NCBI GenBank assembly: GCA_902596585.1
Contig: CACJUL010000005.1
Span: 1 to 64,000 of the forward strand
DNA length: 64,000 nt
Reading direction: 5' to 3'
From: an uncultured Prochlorococcus sp.
GTDB lineage: Bacteria; Cyanobacteriota; Cyanobacteriia; PCC-6307; Cyanobiaceae
Numbering within the stretch: the stretch's first letter is position 1; the number at the start of each line of letters is the position of its first letter. The notes beneath the pieces are model-generated. The model searched no databases. It was given only the letters and a program-made list of their open reading frames with translations, and had not been told where the DNA came from. Made by a program: the position numbers and the translations under genes. Below, one piece after another: positions 20,908 through 30,612 of the stretch.

Positions 20908-21186
20908 ATGGAATCCGATAAATTAAAAATTACATTAGACAATATTTCTGAAGTTAATCCAGCTTTAACTTGCTACCACAGAAATGATCCAGCTCCTGTT
21001 TTGCCATTAAGAGATGAACCAGATTTATTATCTTGGCTTGAAAATACAGGAAGACTTGTTTCTGAAAAAGATGGAGATTCTCAAGAGATTAGTACAATAG
21101 AAGAAGAAGAACTTTCTGCACTAATGGGAGAAAAAGAAGACTATAAAACTGAAGAAGACTCTTCAGAAGATGATTGGGAAGATTAA
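20908..21186 (+). CDS. DUF3134-like cyanobacterial protein
   Basis: 92 aa when started at the ATG at 20908 (MESDKLKITL). The ORF track starts 49 codons earlier, inside the divergent small membrane gene, and those extra residues do not look like part of the family. The core NPALTCYHRNDPAPVLPLRDEPDLLSWLENTGRL-like segment resembles short cyanobacterial DUF3134 proteins. The C-terminal third is strongly acidic (Glu/Asp/Ser). Function is unknown. The last 17 bases overlap the mraY start, so the two are probably cotranscribed. An alternative start is the ATG at 20875. Confidence 0.75.
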   Translation: MESDKLKITLDNISEVNPALTCYHRNDPAPVLPLRDEPDLLSWLENTGRLVSEKDGDSQEISTIEEEELSALMGEKEDYKTEEDSSEDDWED

Positions 21187-22246
21187 AAAGTTTAACTATA
21201 AATCATTATTCATATTAAATACTTTTGCTTTAATAGTTACCTCCTATTTTTTTAATAATTTTATTTTTATAGGAGTTTATACGTTATTTTTTTTTATTTC
21301 TTTATACATAACAAAGAATGGCTTAAAAATAATCAAAAAACTAAATTTACTTCAAAATATTAGGGCTGAAGGTCCAACTAATCACTTTAAAAAAAGTAAT
21401 ACGCCAACAATGGGGGGGATTTTTATAATAATCCCTTTTTTAATTTTTCTTTTAATATTAACTATAAATTTAGGTTCCCTTAATTTAATTCTTTTATTTC
21501 TTACTATTCTAGGCTACTTTTTCATTGGATTTTTAGATGATTTTTTAAGCATTCAAAACAAGGAGAACACGGGTTTAAAAACAAAGGAAAAATTTACTCT
21601 ACAAAGCATCATTTCAATAATTTTTATAATTTTAGCTTATGAAAAAAATTTAATAAGTCCATTAATTCAAGTATCTAACTCATGGGGAATAAATATGCAT
21701 ATTTTCATATTGCCCATTTCTTTTTTAGTGCTTGTTGGAATAAGTAATTCAGTAAATTTGACTGATGGATTAGATGGTTTAGCAGCTGGATGCAGTGGTA
21801 TTATCTTTTTTGGATTAGGGACAGAAATATTATTGAAAGAGCAGCAGGAACTTATTGTTTTTAGTATTTTATGTTATTCAATGTCTGGCATATGCTTAGG
21901 ATTTCTCAAATATAATAGTTACCCTGCAAAAATATTTATGGGTGACACAGGATCATTAAGTATTGGGGCAATTATGGGTTCTATAGCGTTATTAACTAAT
22001 AGCATTTTTACTTTATCTATTTTCTCAGGAATCTTCATTATTGAATCTTTATCAGTAATGATTCAAGTGGGATTTTTTAAAATTACAAAAAAATTATTTC
22101 ACAAAGGTAAACGTATATTTTTAATGGCGCCGATACATCACCATTTTGAACTTAAGGGAATAAAAGAACAAAAAATAGTTGAAAATTTTTGGAAAATCAA
22201 CATTTTACTCGTAATTTTAGGTATAGTTTTAAAAATCAATCTTTAA
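21170..22246 (+). CDS. mraY: Phospho-N-acetylmuramoyl-pentapeptide transferase
   Basis: Integral membrane enzyme of 358 aa that makes lipid I by moving phospho-MurNAc-pentapeptide to undecaprenyl phosphate. It has about ten hydrophobic segments and the family motifs NTPTMGGIF, GFLDDFLSI, NLTDGLDGLAAG, MGDTGSLSIG and the cytoplasmic histidine motif APIHHHFEL. The gene overlaps the DUF3134 gene by 17 bp and is not in a division/cell-wall cluster; murB and murC are across the origin. Confidence 0.96.
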   Translation: MIGKIKKFNYKSLFILNTFALIVTSYFFNNFIFIGVYTLFFFISLYITKNGLKIIKKLNLLQNIRAEGPTNHFKKSNTPTMGGIFIIIPFLIFLLILTINLGSLNLILLFLTILGYFFIGFLDDFLSIQNKENTGLKTKEKFTLQSIISIIFIILAYEKNLISPLIQVSNSWGINMHIFILPISFLVLVGISNSVNLTDGLDGLAAGCSGIIFFGLGTEILLKEQQELIVFSILCYSMSGICLGFLKYNSYPAKIFMGDTGSLSIGAIMGSIALLTNSIFTLSIFSGIFIIESLSVMIQVGFFKITKKLFHKGKRIFLMAPIHHHFELKGIKEQKIVENFWKINILLVILGIVLKINL

Positions 22247-22256
22247 AAAATTTGTT

Positions 22257-22502
22257 ATGAGTTTTTTTACATGGAAAGATAATGGATTAACAAGTGACTG
22301 CTCAAGCCTTGATGCAATGGCATCAAGATTTGAAGAAACTGCTAACTTGATGAAAAAACTATCTAAAAAAGGCTTTCAACTAAAGAAAAGAGATAACAAT
22401 CAACTAATTCTGCACCCAGACCCTAAAGTATTTGATCAATGGGGTTTTATAAGTGAAGAAGTTCCTTTTAAACAACTATGTTTAATATCAGAAGAAGAAT
22501 AA
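22257..22502 (+). CDS. Small conserved-looking protein, unknown function
   Basis: 81 aa, soluble, starting MSFFTWKDNGLTSDCSSLDAM. I cannot name a family. It follows mraY by 10 bp on the same strand. Its last 67 bp are overlapped on the other strand by the 3' end of the sucrose-phosphate synthase gene. The compact composition (Trp, Cys, mixed charge) and operon-like spacing support a real gene, and the overlap suggests it was there first and the other gene now reads into it. Confidence 0.65.
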   Translation: MSFFTWKDNGLTSDCSSLDAMASRFEETANLMKKLSKKGFQLKKRDNNQLILHPDPKVFDQWGFISEEVPFKQLCLISEEE

Positions 22503-23845
22503 CTATTTGAACTTGAAAACTTTTCTGTGAGAATTGATAAATAATTCCTTACGTGAGTGTTCCAACTAAAGTGTCTATTAACACCTTCAATTCCATTTCT
22601 ACTCCATAATTTCCACTGATCATTATTTGAAATTCCTTGTTCAAGAATAATTTTCAACTTGTTAATATCTGTAACGTCCACTAAAAGTCCATTTTCACAT
22701 TTTGAGCGAATTTCTTTTGGTCCTCCATCATTTGTTGATATTATTGGCAATCCACATGAAGAAGCTTCAAGAAGAGTTAAACCAAAAGGCTCTGTCAAAG
22801 CTGGATTTACAAATACACCTCCTCTACTAGCAGCCCACCTATATATAGAAGGAATCTGAATTGGAAGATGTTTTTTTGGATAAGCTACCTTTCCATACAA
22901 ATTATATTTATCAATCATTTCAAAAATATTATGAAATACATCTTTTTGTTGAACGTCAAGTTTTGAAGTATTATCTCGACAACCCAAAATCAAAACTAAA
23001 TTAGTTTTTCGTTTTAATTTTTCAGATTTTCCGTATGCCTCGATTAAAGAAGGAATATTTTTTCTTCGTACGGCTCTAGAGATAGTCAATAATGGAGGTT
23101 TTGTTGAGTCCATTAGGAAAGGTTTCATCATATTGTCTATTTCAGCTGTCTCTGTTGTTGAGTGAATATGATGAAACTTGTTATGGTCAACTCCAGGAGG
23201 AATGACTTTCGCTTTATGAGGTGAAAAAGAAGAATATTGGGAATATTGATAAACCGACTCTTGTTTTGTGCTTGTTACAACAATATCTGCGGACTTTAAC
23301 ACCTTTTCTTCTGCCTCAATTCTTTTACTTATGGAATAAAGTTTCTCAATTTGATTAGTGTTTAAGCCAGTATCAAGCAATTTTCTCTTTTTTTCTCTTC
23401 CTAAAGAATGCCCAGTAAAAATAAGTGGAACATTTAAAGATTTACTCAGTTTAACTCCAACATATCCAGCATCTGCATAATGCGCATGAATGAAATTAGG
23501 CTTTTCATTTTTTTTATAGTAAGAGATAAGGGTTTCAGTTAAAAAATCTAAATAAGGCCAAAGTAATTCTTTTCTTAAATATTTATTAGGTCCAAATTTA
23601 AATCTTAGAATTCTAACTCCAGGATCTACAAACTCATATTCTTGTGAATATTCATCGTCCACTTTAGGATCGTTGATTAAACGAGTGACTAAATCTACTT
23701 GATCAACATCTGAAGTATTAGCCAAACTTTTAACTAATTCTAAAACATATTGTGTTTGCCCTCCTGTATCTGAATCTTTACCTAATTCAAGGTTTTTAGA
23801 ACGTATTAAACCATGTAAATGTAAGTGCAAAAATTTAAACCTCAT
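22436..23845 (-). CDS. Sucrose-phosphate synthase, glycosyltransferase part only
   Basis: GT4-type glycosyltransferase of 469 aa. The N-terminus (HLHGLIRSKNLELGKDSDTGGQ) has the sucrose-phosphate synthase signature; the C-terminal Rossmann part has VFVNPALTEPFGLTLLEA and the DGGPKEI segment. Many cyanobacterial enzymes carry a second, HAD-type phosphatase domain after the transferase; here the frame stops shortly after the transferase. The last roughly 22 codons are antisense to the convergent 81-aa gene and are Ser-rich and unlike a domain. It should make sucrose 6-phosphate from UDP-glucose and fructose 6-phosphate; the phosphatase step would need another protein. It lies downstream of uvrA on the same strand, after a 200-bp gap. 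Confidence 0.85.
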   Translation of the reverse strand: MRFKFLHLHLHGLIRSKNLELGKDSDTGGQTQYVLELVKSLANTSDVDQVDLVTRLINDPKVDDEYSQEYEFVDPGVRILRFKFGPNKYLRKELLWPYLDFLTETLISYYKKNEKPNFIHAHYADAGYVGVKLSKSLNVPLIFTGHSLGREKKRKLLDTGLNTNQIEKLYSISKRIEAEEKVLKSADIVVTSTKQESVYQYSQYSSFSPHKAKVIPPGVDHNKFHHIHSTTETAEIDNMMKPFLMDSTKPPLLTISRAVRRKNIPSLIEAYGKSEKLKRKTNLVLILGCRDNTSKLDVQQKDVFHNIFEMIDKYNLYGKVAYPKKHLPIQIPSIYRWAASRGGVFVNPALTEPFGLTLLEASSCGLPIISTNDGGPKEIRSKCENGLLVDVTDINKLKIILEQGISNNDQWKLWSRNGIEGVNRHFSWNTHVRNYLSILTEKFSSSNSYSSSDIKHSCLKGTSSLIKPH

Positions 23846-23888
23846 TCAGCAAATCCTCAGATCAACGCCTTTAATACAAATAAGCTGA

Positions 23889-23903
23889 ATTTCCTAAGGA
23901 AAT
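23889..23903. promoter_or_regulatory. 15-bp inverted repeat upstream of sucrose-phosphate synthase
   Basis: ATTTCCTAAGGAAAT is a perfect 7-1-7 inverted repeat about 45 bp before the sucrose-phosphate synthase ATG. A second half-like copy, AAATTTCCTTAA, occurs about 35 bp further upstream. The position suits an operator, but no regulator can be named and the site is AT-rich. Confidence 0.35.
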
Positions 23904-24045
23904 ATTAAGAAAGCATTATGATTTTAAATTTCCTTAATCCAAAAAATTTTAAAAAAGCAATTATAGACTAATATTAGACCCCTTTGAAGAAGGCTTTCAT
24001 TTTTCTCAAAAAATAAAAAATACAAAGAAATACAACAAAAAAATT

Positions 24046-26949
24046 TTATTTGAGAACTTTTTTAAGGTATTTAGCTGTATGGCTTGTGGGATGTTGAGCT
24101 ACATCTTCAGGAATACCTTCTACAATAATCTCGCCACCTTTATCTCCTCCATCAGGCCCTAAGTCAATAATCCAATCAGAACATCTAATTACATCTAGGT
24201 TATGTTCGATAACAATTACGGAATTACCTTTATCTACTAAACGTTGTATCACATCCATTAATTTGTGAACGTCATAAAAACTTAGACCTGTGGTTGGCTC
24301 ATCAATTAGATATAGGGTTTTTCCAGTAGCCCTCTTAGATAATTCTGTAGCTAACTTAACTCTTTGAGCCTCTCCACCAGATAATGTAGGAGCAGGTTGA
24401 CCTAACTTGACATATCCTAGACCGACATCTACCAATGTAGATAATCTATCAGCAGCTGCAGGTATGGCAGAAAAAGTTTCTGCCGCTTGTTCAACAGTCA
24501 TCTCTAAAACGTCAGATATATTAAAACCTTTGTATTTAACTTGAAGAGTTTCTCTATTAAAGCGAGCTCCTTTGCACACTTCGCATTGAACATAAACATC
24601 AGGTAAAAAATTCATTTCGATAACATTAACTCCCTGGCCTTTACATGCTTCACATCTTCCGCCTTTCACATTAAAACTAAACTGACCAGCCTGATAACCT
24701 CTTGCTTTAGCTTCGACTGTGGCAGTGAATATCTGCCTTATTGGATCAAAAGCACCTGTATAGGTAGCAGGATTTGATCTTGGTGTTCTTCCTATTGGAG
24801 ATTGATCAATAACAATAACTTTATCAATGGCCTTGATACCTTTTAATTCTTCTACCCCTTGTGGAAAAGGAACTTTTAAGCCTAAAGAATGACACAATGC
24901 AGGGTGAAGCAATTCATTTACCAAGGTACTTTTGCCGCTACCACTAACACCAGTTACAGAAACTAATCTTCCTAAAGGAAACTCTACAGATATATCCTTT
25001 AAATTATTTTTTGAACAATTATTTAAAATTAAACTTTTTTTTACAGAAGATCTTCTTTCTTTTGGAGTAGGAATCGACTTCCTGCCACTGAGATAAGCCC
25101 CAGTTAAGGACCTCTCTGCTTTCAAGACATCTTGATATGACCCTTTAGCAATAATTTCTCCTCCATATACACCTGCGCCCGGTCCAATATCTACTAGGTA
25201 ATCTGCAGATTTCATAGTATCTTCGTCATGTTCAACAACAACTAGAGTATTTCCCAAGTCTCTTAAGCTTTTTAATGTTTCTAATAATCTGTCATTGTCT
25301 CTCTGATGTAAGCCAATACTTGGTTCATCTAATACATATAGAACACCAGTAAGACCTGCACCTATTTGCGTAGCTAATCTAATACGCTGAGCCTCTCCAC
25401 CAGATAAAGTCATGGCTGGTCTATCTAAAGTTAGATAATCTAAACCAACATTAATTAAAAACTTCAAACGTAAACGAATCTCTTTTAAAACTAATTCACC
25501 TATCTGCTTTTGTTTTTCTGATAAAGATATATTTTCCTTCTTAGTTTTGCTCATACCCATAATGCGCTCTACTTGAGTTAAGGTTTCAGAAACGCTTATG
25601 GAAGTTAAATCAGTTATATTATATGGCCCAATTTTAACGGCAAGAGCCTCAGGTCTTAATCTTTTTCCATTACATGTCTTACAAGGAACTAACTCTAAAT
25701 ACTTTTCTAATTTTTGCCTAACAGATTCTCCATTTGCTTCATTCAATTGTCTTTCTAATATTGGCAAAATTCCCTCAAAAGGTCTTTCAAAACCACTAGA
25801 AGTTTTAAAACGGCTATCAGCTTGAATTAATATTGGTTTATCTGAACCCAAAAGTAAAACTTTTTTTTGCAAATCAGTTAAATCTTTCCAGGGAGTTTTT
25901 AATTCAAAACCATAAGCTTGCCCTACTGAATACAGTAAAGAAAAATAATAAGTATTATCTTTTTCGCTCCAAGGGGCGATAGCAGCATAAACAGGTAATG
26001 TTTTATCTGGTATAACTCTATCGGCAGTAAATTTTTTTAAAAAGCCAATCCCATGACAATCTGGACATGCACCATATGGGCTATTAAAAGAAAATAATCT
26101 TGGAGAAAGTTCCTCCACAATAGAACCATGTACAGGACAAGCATAATTTTCTGAATATAGTTTTTCTCTCTCTAAGGTAGAGGGTAAGTTTTCTCCTTTT
26201 TTTGGAACAACTTCTACTATTGCTAAGCCATCGCCTCTTTTGAGACAAGTTTGTAAAGAATCATTCAACCTTTCTTGTATTCCATCTCTTGCAATTAATC
26301 GATCAACAACAACCTCAATATTATGAATTTGATTTTTGTCTAATTCAATACTATCAGCAAGTTCTCTGACTTCCCCATTAATTCTTACTCTTGCGAAACC
26401 CTCAGCAGCTAATCCACTGATTAATTTTACATGAGTTCCTTTTTTACCCCTTACGACAGGAGCCAACAATTGATATCTTGTACCCTCTGGTAATAGAAGA
26501 ATTTGATCAACCATTTCATCAATTGTTTGAGGTGCTATTGGAATACCACAGTGATGACAATGCGGCTCACCAGCTCGACCAAACAATAATCTTAAATAAT
26601 CTTGTATCTCTGTTACAGTCCCAACTGTTGATCGAGGATTATGACTTGTTGATTTTTGATCTATTGAAATAGCAGGCGATAAACCCTCAATGTTGTCAAC
26701 ATCTGGCTTATCTACTTGGCCCAAAAATTGCCTTGCGTATGCTGAAAGACTTTCAACATATCTTCTTTGACCTTCAGCAAAAATCGTATCGAACGCTAAA
26801 GAGCTCTTGCCGCTTCCACTAACGCCTGTAAAAACTATAAATTTATTTCTAGGCAAAGAAAGATCAATATTTTTTAAATTATGCTGACGAGCTCCTCTGA
26901 TATTAATTGCATTATCTCCCTCAAAACCATTATCAATTTTATTAACCAT
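24046..26949 (-). CDS. uvrA: Excinuclease ABC subunit A
   Basis: DNA-damage sensor of nucleotide excision repair, 967 aa. It has two ABC ATPase modules with Walker A motifs (FTGVSGSGKSSLAFDT; VTGVSGSGKSTLVNEL), two signature motifs (TLSGGEAQRIRLA; TLSGGEAQRVKLA) and CxxC zinc fingers (CPVHGS...CPDCHG; RCEACKGQG...CEVCKGARF). It is on the same strand as recN, which ends 54 bp upstream of its start, so the two repair genes may share transcription. Nothing unusual is seen. Confidence 0.97.
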   Translation of the reverse strand: MVNKIDNGFEGDNAINIRGARQHNLKNIDLSLPRNKFIVFTGVSGSGKSSLAFDTIFAEGQRRYVESLSAYARQFLGQVDKPDVDNIEGLSPAISIDQKSTSHNPRSTVGTVTEIQDYLRLLFGRAGEPHCHHCGIPIAPQTIDEMVDQILLLPEGTRYQLLAPVVRGKKGTHVKLISGLAAEGFARVRINGEVRELADSIELDKNQIHNIEVVVDRLIARDGIQERLNDSLQTCLKRGDGLAIVEVVPKKGENLPSTLEREKLYSENYACPVHGSIVEELSPRLFSFNSPYGACPDCHGIGFLKKFTADRVIPDKTLPVYAAIAPWSEKDNTYYFSLLYSVGQAYGFELKTPWKDLTDLQKKVLLLGSDKPILIQADSRFKTSSGFERPFEGILPILERQLNEANGESVRQKLEKYLELVPCKTCNGKRLRPEALAVKIGPYNITDLTSISVSETLTQVERIMGMSKTKKENISLSEKQKQIGELVLKEIRLRLKFLINVGLDYLTLDRPAMTLSGGEAQRIRLATQIGAGLTGVLYVLDEPSIGLHQRDNDRLLETLKSLRDLGNTLVVVEHDEDTMKSADYLVDIGPGAGVYGGEIIAKGSYQDVLKAERSLTGAYLSGRKSIPTPKERRSSVKKSLILNNCSKNNLKDISVEFPLGRLVSVTGVSGSGKSTLVNELLHPALCHSLGLKVPFPQGVEELKGIKAIDKVIVIDQSPIGRTPRSNPATYTGAFDPIRQIFTATVEAKARGYQAGQFSFNVKGGRCEACKGQGVNVIEMNFLPDVYVQCEVCKGARFNRETLQVKYKGFNISDVLEMTVEQAAETFSAIPAAADRLSTLVDVGLGYVKLGQPAPTLSGGEAQRVKLATELSKRATGKTLYLIDEPTTGLSFYDVHKLMDVIQRLVDKGNSVIVIEHNLDVIRCSDWIIDLGPDGGDKGGEIIVEGIPEDVAQHPTSHTAKYLKKVLK

Positions 26950-27003
26950 GCTTAAATCTAATTATTAATTTAAAAAAGTTATTATAGTGGAATTTTTTTT
27001 ATT

Positions 27004-28683
27004 TTATGCAGCTTCCCTTTCAAGAAGTCTAGAAGCGTAATCATTTGCTTCGCCAAAACCACCGCCAATAAGTTCTATTAACTCTTGCTTTCTTTGTTTT
27101 TTTGAATTTAATTTTGATATTGAAGTAAAGGTTATTCCCTCGATTACATTTTTTTGCACTTTAAAATGCGCAGATCCTCCAGCAGCAAGGAAAGGTTGAT
27201 GTGTAATACATAAAACCTGTTGATCTTTTGCTATTTCCTTTATAAGCTCTACTAAAGAAAACAGAGATTTACCACTCAAACCATTATCAATTTCATCTAA
27301 AAAGAAAGTGTTTGGTTTTTTAGAAATACTAGATTTAATTGCTAATAAAAATCTCGACATTTCTCCACCAGAAATAACATTTGATAAAGGCGCAAGATTC
27401 TGATCAGGATTGGCAGAAAATAAGAAACTTATATTATCAATACCATAACAAGAAGGACTACATTCAGAAAATTGAATAGAAAAATTTGCATTCTCTAATC
27501 CTAAATTTCGTAAAATTGACATTACCGAATTTTGGAGCTGCTTAGCAATTATTTTTCTTTCAGAAGACTGAATAGCGAAGAAAGACTCTAAATTACCTTG
27601 TAACTTTCTTATTTTATTTTCAATCTTCAGAATCTCACTGTCATAATCATTTTTTTGGAGAAATGTCCTTAATTGATCTCGCTTTTCAATTAATTGAGGT
27701 AGATCTAAAGAAAAAGTTCTTTCAAGATTTTTTAAAAAAAATAATCTTTTTTGTATTTCTGGAAGATTAGATTCTTGATTTTCTACATTTTGAAAATAAG
27801 AGTTTAAATCAAAAATTAAGTTTTCAACATCAGCCTGAATACTTAACAAATTCTCTCTAAAAGCTTGAATCTTTAAATCAAAATCTGCAATTTTATTTAG
27901 ACTTTTAATCGATTGATTTATCAAAAAGGCTATTGATGGTTGATCATGACTGAAATTATTTAAGTTATCTAAAGAAGATTGAATTGAATTATTTATTTCG
28001 AGGTTATTGACGAGTTTATTTTGTATTGACTCCAATTCCAAGATTTCATTTTTAGAGTTTAAATTAGCTTGCTCTAAAATTTTCAACATTTCTGCAATTG
28101 CTAAATTATTTTCTTCTTGTTTCCTAGATGCTTCTTTTGTTTCATTTAATAATCCTTTTAATTTTTCACATTCGGCCCATTTATTTATGATATTTGAATT
28201 AGTATCTCTCAATTCTTGCGAACATAAATCATCAATAATTAACCTTCTTTTATCTTGAGAATTGAAAATAAAAGTATCCGATTGCCCAGCAAAATCTATC
28301 AACAAACTACCCAATTCTTCTACAGATTGTTTATCAATTGATAAATTATTAAGGGTATATTTGGATAAGATTTTATTATTTTTTTTATAAGATTTCCTTT
28401 TAATCTTTAATTCCGAGAAAACACCCTCAAAACCATTACTAATTAACCATGAATTAATTTGCAAAGAAGAAGAAAATATTGCCTCAACAAAACAATAATC
28501 TTTTCCTGGACGTATTAAATGTTTAAGAGGTATATTAGTTCCACCAAACAAAACGTTTAATGAATCTAAGATTAGTGATTTACCCGAACCTGAATCACCA
28601 GTGATGATATTCAAACCTTTTTCGAAATTAATTTCTATAATTTCAATTAAGGCAATATTCTTTATTTTTAATTGTATTAACAT
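27004..28683 (-). CDS. recN: DNA repair ATPase RecN
   Basis: SMC-like protein of 559 aa for double-strand break repair. The N-terminal ATP site is ITGDSGSGKSLILDSL, where most RecN proteins have GETGAGKS, so two residues of the loop differ conservatively. The middle is coiled coil. The C-terminus has the signature VISGGEMSRFLLAI, the Walker B TFFLDEIDNGLSG and the histidine CITHQPFLAAGG. It is upstream of uvrA on the same strand and divergent from the ABC1 kinase gene (68 bp). Confidence 0.94.
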   Translation of the reverse strand: MLIQLKIKNIALIEIIEINFEKGLNIITGDSGSGKSLILDSLNVLFGGTNIPLKHLIRPGKDYCFVEAIFSSSLQINSWLISNGFEGVFSELKIKRKSYKKNNKILSKYTLNNLSIDKQSVEELGSLLIDFAGQSDTFIFNSQDKRRLIIDDLCSQELRDTNSNIINKWAECEKLKGLLNETKEASRKQEENNLAIAEMLKILEQANLNSKNEILELESIQNKLVNNLEINNSIQSSLDNLNNFSHDQPSIAFLINQSIKSLNKIADFDLKIQAFRENLLSIQADVENLIFDLNSYFQNVENQESNLPEIQKRLFFLKNLERTFSLDLPQLIEKRDQLRTFLQKNDYDSEILKIENKIRKLQGNLESFFAIQSSERKIIAKQLQNSVMSILRNLGLENANFSIQFSECSPSCYGIDNISFLFSANPDQNLAPLSNVISGGEMSRFLLAIKSSISKKPNTFFLDEIDNGLSGKSLFSLVELIKEIAKDQQVLCITHQPFLAAGGSAHFKVQKNVIEGITFTSISKLNSKKQRKQELIELIGGGFGEANDYASRLLEREAA

Positions 28684-28751
28684 GATAAATCTTCCATATA
28701 AAGAAATTAACTTCTTTTTTCAAAAAATAAAGGTTTTGAATATATAAAGTT

Positions 28752-30611
28752 ATGAATGAAGATTTTACTGATTTTATAGAAATATCTGGACTACTTGATT
28801 ATGATCCAGTAGCAATTTCTAAAATATATAAAAAAAATCCAAATAGACTTCTAAAAAGACTTTGGCAAACCCTCATACCAATTTTTGCTTATATTTTTTC
28901 TATTGGATGGGATAAATTAACAGGTAGATTAAAGAATAAAAAACAAGCAAGATATAGAGCTAAAGAATTGACAAAATTATTAGTAGAACTTGGGCCTGCA
29001 TTTGTTAAAGCAGGTCAAGCTTTATCTACAAGACCTGATATTATTCCAGGAATCCTTCTAGAGGAATTATCTGAATTACAAGATCAATTGCCAGGATTTG
29101 ATGGCGGTAAGGCTATGGAATTAATAGAAGAGGATTTAGGTTCCAAAATAAGTGAAATTTTTCTGGAAATTGATAAAGAACCAATTTCTGCTGCATCTTT
29201 AGGACAAGTACACAAAGCTAAACTTAAAAATGAAGAAGTAGTAGCAGTCAAAGTTCAAAGGCCAGGTTTAAGAGAACAAATAACGTTAGATCTTTACATT
29301 GCTAGAAATATCGCTAATTGGCTTAAAAACAATATTGGATTGATAAGAAGTGATCTCGTAGCATTGATTGATGAATTAGGAAAAAGAGTTTTTGAAGAAA
29401 TGGATTATCTAAATGAAGCTAAAAACGCTGAAAAATTTAGAGATATGCATAAACATAACAATATGATTGCTGTTCCCAAAATTTATAAAAAAACAACATC
29501 TAGAAGAGTTTTAACAATGGAATGGATTGAGGGCACAAAGTTAACCAATTTAGAAGATGTAAAAAAATTAGGAATCGACCCAGACAAGATGATTGAAATT
29601 GGAGTGCAATGCAGTTTAGAACAACTTTTAGAGCATGGTTTTTTTCACGCTGATCCACATCCTGGAAACTTATTAGCTTTAAAAGATGGCAGATTATGTT
29701 ATTTAGATTTTGGGATGATGAGTGAAGTTTCCAGGGCCTCTAGATCTGGACTAATTCAGGCAGTTGTTCATCTAGTAAATAAAAACTTCGATAAATTATC
29801 TCAAGATTTTGTTAAATTGGGATTTTTATCAGAAGAAGTTAATTTAGAGCCTATAGTTCCAGCATTTGAAAATGTCTTTATTAACGCTGTTGAACAAGGA
29901 GTTTCAAAAATGGATTTCAAAAGCGTTACAGATGATATGTCTGGAGTAATGTACAAATTCCCTTTCAGATTACCGCCTTACTATGCACTTATTATTAGAT
30001 CATTACTAACATTAGAAGGAATTGCATTGAGCGTAGATCCAAATTTTAAAATTCTTGGTGCAGCTTATCCATATTTCGCAAGAAGATTAATGGAAGACCC
30101 TGATCCACAGTTAAGAGAAAGCTTAAAAGAAATGCTTTTTGATAATAATAAAAAATTTAAGTGGGACCGTTTAGAAGATTTACTTTCTAACGCTGCAAAG
30201 CAAACAAATCTGGATTTAGAGAAACTTTTAGATGAGGTAATAAATCTTCTATTTTCTGCAAAAGGAGGATTTCTCAGAAATGAGATAATTGAAGAATTGA
30301 CAAATCAAATAGATTTACTCAGCCTAAAAATATTGAAAAATTTGAACAACTACCTACCAAACTCAATTAAATTAAATACGAGTTATGAGAGTAATAGCTT
30401 AAATGACCTCATAACTTATATTGAGCCATTAAGAAATTTTTTAGCAATTTTACAAAAAGTGCCAGGTTATTCAATAGAAATTTTCCTAAAAAGGGTTCCT
30501 AGGCTAATAAATGAACCCTATACAAAAGAAATGGGCTTAAAAATCGCAAAAAAAATAACTGAAAAAGGAATGGTTAGACTTGTAAAAATTGCTGCCGGAA
30601 CAAGTATCTAG
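28752..30611 (+). CDS. ABC1/UbiB family atypical kinase
   Basis: Protein of 619 aa with the UbiB signatures: PAFVKAGQALSTRPDIIP (KxGQ extension), PISAASLGQVHKA (Ala-rich loop in place of a Gly-rich loop), VKVQRPGL (catalytic-fold Lys), EEMDYLNEA, HADPHPGNLL and the metal site LDFGMMS. In phototrophs such proteins (ABC1K) support plastoquinone/tocopherol synthesis and lipid handling in thylakoids; the substrate is not known here. The C-terminus has hydrophobic stretches. The next gene begins one base after its stop. Confidence 0.9.
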   Translation: MNEDFTDFIEISGLLDYDPVAISKIYKKNPNRLLKRLWQTLIPIFAYIFSIGWDKLTGRLKNKKQARYRAKELTKLLVELGPAFVKAGQALSTRPDIIPGILLEELSELQDQLPGFDGGKAMELIEEDLGSKISEIFLEIDKEPISAASLGQVHKAKLKNEEVVAVKVQRPGLREQITLDLYIARNIANWLKNNIGLIRSDLVALIDELGKRVFEEMDYLNEAKNAEKFRDMHKHNNMIAVPKIYKKTTSRRVLTMEWIEGTKLTNLEDVKKLGIDPDKMIEIGVQCSLEQLLEHGFFHADPHPGNLLALKDGRLCYLDFGMMSEVSRASRSGLIQAVVHLVNKNFDKLSQDFVKLGFLSEEVNLEPIVPAFENVFINAVEQGVSKMDFKSVTDDMSGVMYKFPFRLPPYYALIIRSLLTLEGIALSVDPNFKILGAAYPYFARRLMEDPDPQLRESLKEMLFDNNKKFKWDRLEDLLSNAAKQTNLDLEKLLDEVINLLFSAKGGFLRNEIIEELTNQIDLLSLKILKNLNNYLPNSIKLNTSYESNSLNDLITYIEPLRNFLAILQKVPGYSIEIFLKRVPRLINEPYTKEMGLKIAKKITEKGMVRLVKIAAGTSI

Positions 30612-30612
30612 G

